Assembly (NCBI GenBank): GCA_014238345.1
Contig: JABABF010000014.1
Span: 1 to 15,209, forward strand
Length of the DNA: 15,209 bases
DNA from: Gammaproteobacteria bacterium
GTDB taxonomy: Bacteria; Pseudomonadota; Gammaproteobacteria; JABABF01
Reading direction: 5' to 3'
The notes under the pieces were generated by a model. The model was not told where the DNA came from. It ran no database searches and saw only the letters and a program-made list of their open reading frames with translations. A program made the position numbers and the translations under genes. Positions 1-7,067 of the stretch are shown here, piece after piece; positions within the stretch are counted from its first letter, which is position 1, and the number at the start of each line of letters is the position of its first letter.

Positions 1-1868
1 CCCGGCACCTCGGAATGGGGGGCGAAGAGCAGGTACTCTCGGCCTTCCTGGCGCAACATTACCTGCAGGGCGGCGGTGTCTTTATCTGCGGTATCTGCAG
101 TATCTGCGGTTTCATCTTCCTCCTGCTCCCCAGCCTCGGCATCCAACAACTGCCCGATTGCGCCGCGACGTGTCGGTGGAGATGCCGACAACAACCGCTG
201 AGCCTCTTCACAGTCACGCGTAGACATCACAACTTGCCGCTGCCGGTGGTCAATATCAATGATGCGCAGTTCCAAGCGATCGCCGATGGACAGCAATTGA
301 CGCAGGCCGTCTTCCACCAGCGAATCTCCCACTTCAGCAGCTCGCAACACGCCGCGCACTTGGCTCTCTCCATCCCAATCCAGTAGCAGGCTCGCAGAGC
401 GGGCAGTAGTCTTTTCGACCACGCAACCGACCACCGACTCCAGGGGGTGCTGCTCCATGAAACTGCTGAGCTCATCGTTCAGCTGTTTAACACCGAGGGA
501 AATGCGCTCGCGCTCTGTATCTATCGCCAACACCATGACCTCGAGCTTTTCTCCGCGAGAGTGGCGCTGTAATAATTGCTGTTGCTCCGCCGCTGGCACC
601 GTCGATCCCTCTGGAGTCAAATCAGAGACATGCACCAAACCAGAGATACCACCCTCCAACTCAACAAATAAGCCAAAATCGGTGATCGACCGCACGATAC
701 CCTCAAGTCGGTCGCCTTTCTTGTGCTGACCGGAAAAGTCCTGCCAAGGATTGCCTTGGCAACGCTTGGTGCTGAGCGAAATGCGGTGGCGCTCAACATT
801 GACCTCCAACACTTCCACTTCGACCTCTTGCCCCACATGCACATATCGTGAGGGTTGCACATGCTGGCTCGTCCAATCGAGTTCGGAGGCGTGAACCAAA
901 CCTTCAACACCGGGTTCCAGCTCGGCAAAGCAACCGTATTCCATAATCTTGGTCACTCGCACTTGCGCCCGCGAACCCGGCGGGTACTTACGCTCAATAC
1001 TGTTCCAAGGATCCTCTGCAAGTTGCTTGAGACCCAGAGAGATACGTTGCGTCTCGGCATCAAAGCGCAATACCTTCACCTCAAGTTCCTGACCAGTCTG
1101 TACGATCTCTTCAGGGCGATTGATGCGCTTCCACGACATATCAGTCACATGCAACAGGCCGTCGACACCGCCGCCAAGGCCGATGAAGGCTCCGTAGTCC
1201 GTCATGTTTTTGACAGTACCTTTCAGCACTTGGCCTTCGACCAGTGTTGCGAGGATGCCATCGCGCTCGCCACTGTGCTCTTCCTCTAATACAGCACGGC
1301 GCGACAAGACGACATTGTTGCGCTCCATCTCTAGCCGGATAATACGAAACTCCAGCGTCTGTCCTTCCAAATTAGAAATGTCCTGCACTGGGCGGCGCTC
1401 GACCAGAGAGCCGGGCAAAAAGCCCCGTACCATGCCCTCAACATCAATGGTGTAACCTCCTTTGACTTTACCGGAGATCAGTCCCCGCACTGCGCGACCC
1501 TCTTTGTGGCAGGCCTCAAGCCGCACCCAAACCTCTTGGCGCCGCGCCTTCTCGCGTGATAACTGCGTACAACCCAGACCGTCGTCAATGGTCTCAAGGA
1601 TCACCTGCACTGGGTCGCCGATACTGAGCGGGCTGTCACGCTCCTCTTCACTGAACTGGCGACGCGGAATCAAACCCTCGGATTTGAGACCTGCGTAGAC
1701 CGTTACATACTGGTCATCCAAATCCATGACCACTGCCGTCACCAATTTTCCGGGTGTGCAATCTAGAGTGTCTACACTCTGTTGGAATAGCGCCGAAAAG
1801 GTATTTTCCTGCGTTGCTATCGACGGGTTCAGCTCTAGCGCTGGTACCCCTGCAGTCTCGGTGCTCAC
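1..1868 (-). CDS. rpsA: Ribosomal protein bS1, 3' end outside the window
   Basis: 30S protein S1 unwinds and docks mRNA on the small subunit. I translated the open minus-strand frame by hand: 622 codons without a stop up to the window edge. Six S1 (OB-fold) repeats are recognisable, roughly at residues 40-105, 125-190, 210-280, 295-365, 382-460 and 475-552. Landmarks are LKSEG (61-65), SGKVKGGYT (132-140), FLPGSLV (150-156), DYGAFIGLGGGVDGLLHVTDM (224-244) and the repeated RISLG(L/V)KQL. The start is GTG at 1868, with AGGAG 11 nt upstream (1880-1884). It adds about 20 residues before the NTFSALFQQSV stretch that matches the start of E. coli S1. The next ATG lies inside repeat 1, so it is too late. 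The gene follows cmk by 22 nt, as in most proteobacteria. E. coli S1 is 557 residues; here the frame runs past residue 622 as an acidic tail. ihfB, the usual next gene, would lie outside the window. Confidence 0.95.
   Translation of the reverse strand, partial: MSTETAGVPALELNPSIATQENTFSALFQQSVDTLDCTPGKLVTAVVMDLDDQYVTVYAGLKSEGLIPRRQFSEEERDSPLSIGDPVQVILETIDDGLGCTQLSREKARRQEVWVRLEACHKEGRAVRGLISGKVKGGYTIDVEGMVRGFLPGSLVERRPVQDISNLEGQTLEFRIIRLEMERNNVVLSRRAVLEEEHSGERDGILATLVEGQVLKGTVKNMTDYGAFIGLGGGVDGLLHVTDMSWKRINRPEEIVQTGQELEVKVLRFDAETQRISLGLKQLAEDPWNSIERKYPPGSRAQVRVTKIMEYGCFAELEPGVEGLVHASELDWTSQHVQPSRYVHVGQEVEVEVLEVNVERHRISLSTKRCQGNPWQDFSGQHKKGDRLEGIVRSITDFGLFVELEGGISGLVHVSDLTPEGSTVPAAEQQQLLQRHSRGEKLEVMVLAIDTERERISLGVKQLNDELSSFMEQHPLESVVGCVVEKTTARSASLLLDWDGESQVRGVLRAAEVGDSLVEDGLRQLLSIGDRLELRIIDIDHRQRQVVMSTRDCEEAQRLLSASPPTRRGAIGQLLDAEAGEQEEDETADTADTADKDTAALQVMLRQEGREYLLFAPHSEVP
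84..110 (-). repeat. Three 9-bp tandem units in the rpsA tail
   Basis: On the plus strand, ATCTGC(G/A)GT occurs three times back to back. In the rpsA frame it encodes Thr-Ala-Asp three times (residues about 588-596), inside the acidic C-terminal extension. The unit is a multiple of three, so copy-number change would keep the frame. This is seen directly; any role is unknown. Confidence 0.85.
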
Positions 1869-1879
1869 TATCGGTGTGT

Positions 1880-1884
1880 CTCCT
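1880..1884 (-). promoter_or_regulatory. Ribosome binding site of rpsA
   Basis: AGGAG lies 11 nt before the GTG at 1868, just after the cmk stop. The spacing is longer than optimal, but no ATG or closer purine stretch fits the S1 alignment, so this site decides the start. The 22-nt cmk-rpsA gap leaves little room for the structured autoregulatory leader known from E. coli rpsA. Confidence 0.55.
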
Positions 1885-1890
1885 GCTGCC

Positions 1891-2535
1891 CTAGTTGCTG
1901 GTCTGACAATATCCCTGCCAATGTTGCAACACCAAGGCGGCAACTTGGACAGCTGACAGGGCACTGCTGTCGATGGTTACTGCATCAGGTGCCGCACACA
2001 GCGGCGAGGCCGCACGCAAACGATCACGACGATCGCGACGGCTCAGATCAGCTAAAACCGCATCTATAGTAACGGTCTCGCCACGCGCTTTCAACTGTGC
2101 ATGGCGGCGGCGGGCACACTCGCGCAGAGAGGCAGTCATAAAAATCTTCAACGAAGCCCGCGGAAATACCACTGTACCGGTGTCTCGGCCATCGGCGACC
2201 AGACCCGGCGGTTGCTGGCGGCGGCGCTGGTAGCCGAGCAGACGATGCCGCAACGAGCGCTGCGGAGCGACCTCGGAAGCGCGCTTGGCAACCTGTTCAT
2301 TACGCAAAGCAGCGCCGTCATTTCGCGCCAACACCTCCGCCACCGAATCAACCAGTTCCAGCAATGCCGTCTCGTCGCCAGAATCTACCCCTCGCTCCAA
2401 TGACAACAGTGCCACAGCGCGATATAACAAACCACTGTCGAGGCGATGCCAACCCAATTCTGCAGCGACCGAGTCGGCCACCGTACCCTTACCCGAACCG
2501 CTGGTGCCATCAATAGTGATCACCGGTGTCAACAT
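1891..2535 (-). CDS. cmk: Cytidylate (CMP/dCMP) kinase, shortened CMP-binding insert
   Basis: This cytoplasmic kinase phosphorylates CMP and dCMP with ATP. It has 214 residues against 227 in E. coli. The P-loop is GTSGSGKGT at 10-18. Residues that bind CMP in the E. coli enzyme are present at matching places: the Ser of LDSG (33), Ser87 in RASEVA, the Arg of PQRSLRHR, the DGRD at 115-118 and the RDRRDRLR lid motif at 167-174. Between about residues 66 and 82 it is some 11 residues shorter than E. coli and lacks the strand/turn ending in DVSxxIR. The ATG at 2535 sits 4 nt after the aroA stop, with AAGGA 8 nt upstream (2544-2548); the same frame is open further upstream, but that part is only out-of-frame aroA. 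Placement between aroA and rpsA is conserved in gammaproteobacteria. Confidence 0.95.
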   Translation of the reverse strand: MLTPVITIDGTSGSGKGTVADSVAAELGWHRLDSGLLYRAVALLSLERGVDSGDETALLELVDSVAEVLARNDGAALRNEQVAKRASEVAPQRSLRHRLLGYQRRRQQPPGLVADGRDTGTVVFPRASLKIFMTASLRECARRRHAQLKARGETVTIDAVLADLSRRDRRDRLRAASPLCAAPDAVTIDSSALSAVQVAALVLQHWQGYCQTSN

Positions 2536-2539
2536 GCAC

Positions 2540-3850
2540 TCAATCCTTCTGCACCACGGGCAACCCGAGCGCCGAGGCATCAGCGATAAAGCTAGGCCAC
2601 GAAGTACGCACATTATCACAATCATCAATGAGAATCGAGCTGCTGGCGGCACCAGCCACACAGGCAAAAGCTAGCGCCACCCGGTGATCTCCAGCACTGG
2701 CAACACGTCCGCCGCCGAGCTGCCCGCCGTGGATCACAAGACCGGCAGGGCGCTCTTCAACGGTGATGCCAAGCGCCTGGAGGCCGACCGCCATCGTGTG
2801 CAGTCGATCACTCTCCTTGTGGCGCAGCTCAACGGCACCATCAAACTCTGTGACCCCACTGGCGGCGGCGGCGGCTACACACAGCGCCGGGAACTCGTCA
2901 ATGGCACGCGGCACCAAGGTCGGGTCGATACGCAAACCTCGCAACGGAGCGTAGCGCACACGGATATCGGCCACTGGTTCGCCGCCCTGCTCACGCTGTG
3001 CCAACACCCTGATATCGGCTCCCATAGCCCGCAGGATATCAAGTCCCCCGGTGCGTGAGGGATTGACCCCGACACCCGGCAGTAGCAATTCGGAGTCCGG
3101 AGTGCAACTGGCCGCCACCAAAAGGAACATGGCTGAGGAAAAATCCCCCGGCACCTGTAGTTCGACATCGCCGACCAGCTTCCCTCCAGAGATTACCAGC
3201 GCGCCATCCCGGCGCTGTGGCGGGCAACCGTAGTGCGCGAGCATGCGCTCGGTGTGGTCGCGACTCGGGGCGGGCTCTTTGATCACGGTCTCGCCCTGTG
3301 CTCCGAGCGCCGCCAACAACAGGCAGGACTTGATCTGTGCACTGGCCACCGGTAAATCCCAGTCAATCGCCTTCAATGGCGAGCGGACACCGGCCAAGTG
3401 CAACGGTGCCGTGCCGTCCGGAGAGGTTTCCACCACCGCCCCCAGCTGCCGCAATGGCTCTGCGATGCGCTCCATCGGTCGCCGCCGCAACGAACTGTCA
3501 CCATCCAGTGTGACGGCAAAGGGGCAGGGAGCCAAGAGACCGGCCAATAGCCGCATTGAAGTGCCTGCATTGCCCAGCTGCAAGGTCTCGGCGGGAGCCT
3601 GCAGGGCATCCCTCCCCCGCCCAACAATACACAGCTCAGCACTCGGCTCAGCCCCCTCACAAGCGACTCCCAAGGCTCGCAACGCCCCCAGCGTGGCCAG
3701 ACAATCCTCGCTGGCCAAAAATCCATGAATACGGGTGGTGCCCTCAGCGATGGCACCTAGCATCAGCGCTCGGTGCGAAATCGACTTGTCGCCCGGCACA
3801 CGACACTCGCCGCGCAACACGCCGCCCGGCTCTACCAGATAACTGCTCAT
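2540..3850 (-). CDS. aroA: 3-phosphoshikimate 1-carboxyvinyltransferase (EPSP synthase)
   Basis: Joins shikimate-3-phosphate and phosphoenolpyruvate to EPSP, the sixth step of the shikimate pathway, in the cytoplasm. It has 436 residues. Motifs in order: PGDKSISHR (19-27, substrate Lys22 and Arg27), LGNAGTSMRLL (92-102), RRRPM (122-126), VASAQIKS (168-175), SRDHTERML (196-204), NPSRTG (263-268), IDEFP (317-321, catalytic Asp318) and ELRHKESDR (341-349). GDKS, SAQIK and RDHTE are typical of class II-type EPSP synthases; the family NxTR motif reads NPSR here. Gly96 is the glyphosate-contact residue and is glycine, not the alanine of CP4. The ATG at 3850 lies three in-frame codons after the tyrA TGA and has only a weak, very close AGAGG, suggesting translation coupled to tyrA. 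In Pseudomonas the homologue is fused to TyrA. Confidence 0.97.
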   Translation of the reverse strand: MSSYLVEPGGVLRGECRVPGDKSISHRALMLGAIAEGTTRIHGFLASEDCLATLGALRALGVACEGAEPSAELCIVGRGRDALQAPAETLQLGNAGTSMRLLAGLLAPCPFAVTLDGDSSLRRRPMERIAEPLRQLGAVVETSPDGTAPLHLAGVRSPLKAIDWDLPVASAQIKSCLLLAALGAQGETVIKEPAPSRDHTERMLAHYGCPPQRRDGALVISGGKLVGDVELQVPGDFSSAMFLLVAASCTPDSELLLPGVGVNPSRTGGLDILRAMGADIRVLAQREQGGEPVADIRVRYAPLRGLRIDPTLVPRAIDEFPALCVAAAAASGVTEFDGAVELRHKESDRLHTMAVGLQALGITVEERPAGLVIHGGQLGGGRVASAGDHRVALAFACVAGAASSSILIDDCDNVRTSWPSFIADASALGLPVVQKD

Positions 3851-3859
3851 CGCCTCTGC

Positions 3860-4870
3860 TCAGGCGGCCAGCGCGGCGACATAGCGCCGCAAGGTGGCGT
3901 CGTCCACCACCAGCGGCGGCGCAGCGGCGGCGGCGGCGATGTCACGCAAACCACCAGCGGCATAGCTCAGTGCATCACTGCGTTCCGGCAGGCACTCCAA
4001 CACCGCCACCGCCACCAAGCGCTGCAAGGGGGTGGTAGTAGCAACAGTGGCGACCGAGAGCCCTAAGCGACGGCACAGTTCGGCGGCTCTTGCAAAGCGC
4101 GGCCGATAATCGCTGGCATCGGCTGCCGTAGCACTCGCTAAGCTGTGGAGCCGAGACCGATGGTCGCGCAGTGCCGCCGCCAGCGGTCGACGATTGTTGC
4201 GTTCAATATCACGCCACAACGAGGGATTACTAGCGGCGATGCGCAATGGTGCACCGACCGCCGCCAATGCCCGCGCCGCCACATGCGGCAGATGACTGGT
4301 CCGTGCCAACACCTCGTCGTGCTCAGCTGCATCTAGATGCACCGGCTCGGCACCTAGTGCGCGCCACAGCCCCTCAATGCGCATTAAAGCAGCTGGATCA
4401 GTTCCCGCCACTGGGCACAATACCACGCGCCGTCCACGAAACAGCTCGGCATCGGCCGCCGCCGCACCACTGCGCTCAGAGCCCGCCAGTGGATGCCCAG
4501 GGATTAGAACTGGCGGCACCCGACCAAACAAGTCTTGCGCCGCCTGCACAACACAGGACTTGACACTGGCACAGTCACTGATAACCAACTGATCAATCAA
4601 TGCGCCAGCACGATGCGCCAACAATGCCAACACCGGGGGCACTGCGCTCGGCGGCACGGCTAACAACACTACATCTGAGTCTCGCAACGCTGGCAGCTCG
4701 CCGTCGACAGCGTCGATCATCCCAGCCCGACAGGCAAACCGCATCGCTTCCTTCGAGCTGTCCCAGCCGACAATCTGTGCGCAGTACTGGTTGGCGCGTG
4801 CGGCGATGGCCACCGACGCTCCGATCAAGCCTAGGCCAACGATGACCAGTCGCTCCGGCTCAGCGCTCAG
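3860..4870 (-). CDS. tyrA: Prephenate/arogenate (cyclohexadienyl) dehydrogenase, rearranged C-terminus
   Basis: Oxidatively decarboxylates prephenate or arogenate towards tyrosine using NAD(P). The Rossmann fold begins at once: LVIVGLGLIGAS (8-19). VVLLAVPPSAV (67-77), SDCASVK (98-104), IPGHPLAGSERSG (123-135, His126) and TSHLPH (191-196) follow; GSERSG is typical of the Pseudomonas-type enzyme. The only start near this fold is CTG at 4870, overlapping the hisC stop as CTGA, with GGGAG 7 nt upstream. No ATG, GTG or TTG lies in frame until 5074, and the 68 residues from there are merely hisC read out of frame. The all-helical C-terminal domain is odd: the AGGFRD segment expected just after LPH is missing there and an AAGGLRD copy appears at 304-310. 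There is no ACT domain. The stop TGA (3862-3860) is in frame with aroA. Function is confident; full activity is less so. Confidence 0.9.
   Translation of the reverse strand: MSAEPERLVIVGLGLIGASVAIAARANQYCAQIVGWDSSKEAMRFACRAGMIDAVDGELPALRDSDVVLLAVPPSAVPPVLALLAHRAGALIDQLVISDCASVKSCVVQAAQDLFGRVPPVLIPGHPLAGSERSGAAAADAELFRGRRVVLCPVAGTDPAALMRIEGLWRALGAEPVHLDAAEHDEVLARTSHLPHVAARALAAVGAPLRIAASNPSLWRDIERNNRRPLAAALRDHRSRLHSLASATAADASDYRPRFARAAELCRRLGLSVATVATTTPLQRLVAVAVLECLPERSDALSYAAGGLRDIAAAAAAPPLVVDDATLRRYVAALAA
3924..3938 (-). repeat. Short GCG trinucleotide run in tyrA
   Basis: Five GCG units on the plus strand encode an alanine run (about residues 312-317) just after the displaced AGGLRD motif near the TyrA C-terminus. 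This is simple low-complexity sequence and in frame. Confidence 0.6.
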
Positions 4871-5982
4871 AGCGCAGCTCCCAGTGCGGTGAGGAAGCGC
4901 TGATTGTCCTGCTCGGTGCCGATACTGACCCGCAGGTGGCCGGGTAGCGCATAGTCCTCGGCCACCGGACGCACGATAATGCCAGCAGCGAGCAAGTCGC
5001 TGTGGACACGCTTGGCACCTACATCGCCAGCGGGAACCGAGAAGCTGATGAAATTGCCTGCCGATGGAATCCACGCCAAACCCAGCGTGGCGAAACCACT
5101 CTCCAATTGCTCTCGACCAGCGTGGTTGACAGCACGGCTACGGCGCTGGTGCGCCTCGTCATCCAGTGCCGCCAGTGCCGCTGACTGTGCCACAGAAGAG
5201 ACACTGAACGGTGCCCGCACACGCTCCAACACATCGGCGATGCTCGGGTCGGCAATGGCATAGCCCACGCGTAGACCAGCGAGACCGTGGAGTTTCGAGA
5301 AGGTGCGCGTTAGCACTAAGTTGGGAAAACGACGCGCCAACGCTAAGCAATCCGGATAGTCGGGTTGCTCAACGTACTCGCAATAGGCCTCGTCCAGCAC
5401 CACGATCACGGTCGGTGGCAATGCCTTGAGCAACTGCTCCATGGCCGTGGCATCCAGCCAAGTACCCGTGGGATTGTTGGGATTGGCAATAAAAATCAAT
5501 CTCGTATCATCACGCAACAGTTGCAAGATGGCCACCGGGTCTGCACCCCAGTTGCGCGCTGGTGCCACCAGTGCCTTGGCTCCGCTGAGCCCAACCGCCA
5601 TCGGATAGACCACAAAGGCATGTTGTGAATAGATGGCCGAATTGGTGGCCGACAAAAAACTCTGTGATAGCAACAACAACAGTTCATTAGAGCCACAACC
5701 GAGCACAATGCGCTCGGCTGACACCGCCAGATGTGTAGCCAACGCTCGCTTGAGTTCGTGGCCACTGGCATCCGGATAGCGATGCAATGTGCCGAGTTCA
5801 TCGCGCAGTACCGCCACAGCGCGCGGCGACGGCCCCAATGGGTTTTCATTGCTGGCCAATTTGAGGATGGATGCCGTGGGCAAACCAAGGCGGCGATGCA
5901 GCTCTGCCTCGGGCATACCGGGGCGGTAGGGACGCAGACGCGCTACGCCAGGATTGGTCAGCGCAGCAAAATCTACCGCCAT
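4867..5982 (-). CDS. hisC: Histidinol-phosphate / aromatic aminotransferase (HisC family)
   Basis: PLP-dependent class I/II aminotransferase. In this gene neighbourhood the Pseudomonas homologue (called hisHb) is thought to act broadly on histidinol phosphate and aromatic amino acids. It has 371 residues, the usual length. KLASNENPLGPSP (41-53), CGSNELL (96-102), NPNNPTGTW (168-176), LDEAYCEY (196-203), TFSKLHGLAGLRVGYA (227-242; Lys230 should be the Schiff-base lysine, Arg238 the phosphate contact) and LRVSIGT near the C-terminus are all intact. The start is ATG at 5982, whose A is the last base of the pheA TGA (TGATG), so translation is likely coupled; a TTG directly before it is also in frame. 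The end overlaps tyrA by 4 nt. Which substrate dominates cannot be told from sequence alone. Confidence 0.95.
   Translation of the reverse strand: MAVDFAALTNPGVARLRPYRPGMPEAELHRRLGLPTASILKLASNENPLGPSPRAVAVLRDELGTLHRYPDASGHELKRALATHLAVSAERIVLGCGSNELLLLLSQSFLSATNSAIYSQHAFVVYPMAVGLSGAKALVAPARNWGADPVAILQLLRDDTRLIFIANPNNPTGTWLDATAMEQLLKALPPTVIVVLDEAYCEYVEQPDYPDCLALARRFPNLVLTRTFSKLHGLAGLRVGYAIADPSIADVLERVRAPFSVSSVAQSAALAALDDEAHQRRSRAVNHAGREQLESGFATLGLAWIPSAGNFISFSVPAGDVGAKRVHSDLLAAGIIVRPVAEDYALPGHLRVSIGTEQDNQRFLTALGAAL
4878..4882 (-). promoter_or_regulatory. Ribosome binding site deciding the CTG start of tyrA
   Basis: GGGAG occurs 7 nt before CTG 4870, inside the end of hisC. The spacing is ideal for the CTG and for no ATG, GTG or TTG in this frame, which supports initiation at the CTGA overlap. 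Confidence 0.5.
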
Positions 5983-7067
5983 CAATCCACTGCCTGCGGA
6001 TAAGATCCGAGCAGTTTTACAAAGACGCAGCGCTCTTCAATAGTAGCGAGCATTTTGGCCACTGCTGGGTCATCGCGGTGACCAGCAAACTCCAACAGGA
6101 AGATATAACTACTCTGCCATCGATGACTACTCAAATGACTCAGCGAGACATTGGCATCAGCAAATGGGCTCAGCGCATCGCGCAACGTACCACTGCGGTC
6201 GTATAACGCTAGCAAGATCGAACTGCGGTCGCAACCGCTGGCTGGCACTGGCCGCCGCCCCAGAATGACAAAACGGGTGGTGTTATCCGCCTCATCGTGA
6301 ATATTGCGGGAGATGACATGTAGCGAGTGGCGGCGCTCGGCCAAGGCTCCAGCGACCGCGCATAGTCCGGGCTCACTGAGGGCGCGTTGTGCCGCCTCTC
6401 CGCTACTGTCAGCCGCCTGCTGCGGCACACCAGGGAAATGCTGATCAAGCCAGCGCCGGCACTGTGAGAGCGCCTGACTGTGCCCGACGATGAGACTAGG
6501 GGTATGAGTGTCAGCGGTGGCTGCGAGCAGATGCAAACGCACCGGTAGCGCGACCTCCCCTTGGATCAATAAGGTCGAATCGCGCAGCTGCTCCAGCGTA
6601 GCGGCGACCACTCCACCAGTAGAGTTCTCTATCGGCACCAGACCGTAGTCGGCCTCCTGAGCGACGACTGCACGAAATACCTCGGCAATGCTGGCGCAGG
6701 GCAACCCCGGCGTATCGGCACCAAAATGGGCGATTAATGCCTCCTCACTGAAAGTCCCCACTGGACCAAGGAAGGCCACTGACAGTGGCTGTTGCAAGCG
6801 CAAACTCACCGCCATAATAGCGCGAAAAATGCTCCCCACTGCATCGGCGGGCAATGCGCTGGTGACAGCTGACGAAGTGAGGCGGCGCAGAAGAGCCTGT
6901 TCGCGTGACGGGGCATAGAACTGATCTGGGCTCAGCCCTTGGGCGCGTTTGGCCGAGCCAATTTCTAGCGACAATTCGGCGCGGCGCTGTAATAGCCCCA
7001 ACAATTGGTCATCAACACCATCTACTGTGGCGCGCAGGCGCTCTAATTCCCGCTCAACATCCGACAC
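5982..7067 (-). CDS. pheA: Bifunctional chorismate mutase/prephenate dehydratase (P-protein)
   Basis: Converts chorismate to prephenate and then to phenylpyruvate. It has 361 residues in three parts. An AroQ chorismate mutase (about 1-92) has Arg12, Arg28/29, Lys40, Arg55-Glu56 and a terminal Gln pair at 92-93. The dehydratase (about 96-272) has GPVGTFSEEA (101-110), VPIENSTGGVV (144-154), GHSQAL (195-200) and NTTRFVILG (262-270), with the catalytic TRF. A C-terminal ACT domain (about 281-358) follows. The ACT domain reads GTL where GAL is usual, and SSHR where ESRP (or ETRP in Pseudomonas) normally lies in the Phe-binding loop, with about three residues missing after it. Feedback control may therefore be altered. 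The start is GTG at 7067, because an in-frame TGA lies six codons upstream and there is no nearby ATG. The Shine-Dalgarno sequence is weak. It is the first gene after the only sizeable gap in the block and ends in a 1-nt overlap with hisC. Confidence 0.95.
   Translation of the reverse strand: MSDVERELERLRATVDGVDDQLLGLLQRRAELSLEIGSAKRAQGLSPDQFYAPSREQALLRRLTSSAVTSALPADAVGSIFRAIMAVSLRLQQPLSVAFLGPVGTFSEEALIAHFGADTPGLPCASIAEVFRAVVAQEADYGLVPIENSTGGVVAATLEQLRDSTLLIQGEVALPVRLHLLAATADTHTPSLIVGHSQALSQCRRWLDQHFPGVPQQAADSSGEAAQRALSEPGLCAVAGALAERRHSLHVISRNIHDEADNTTRFVILGRRPVPASGCDRSSILLALYDRSGTLRDALSPFADANVSLSHLSSHRWQSSYIFLLEFAGHRDDPAVAKMLATIEERCVFVKLLGSYPQAVD

Noticed and set aside
3540..3580. Glyphosate tolerance of the class II-like AroA
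   Set aside because: Residue 96 is Gly, as in sensitive enzymes; the Ala of CP4 is absent. Class II resemblance alone does not show tolerance.
4871..5074. A TyrA beginning at ATG 5074
   Set aside because: The first 68 residues are Arg/Cys/His-rich hisC sequence read in another frame, with no likeness to TyrA.
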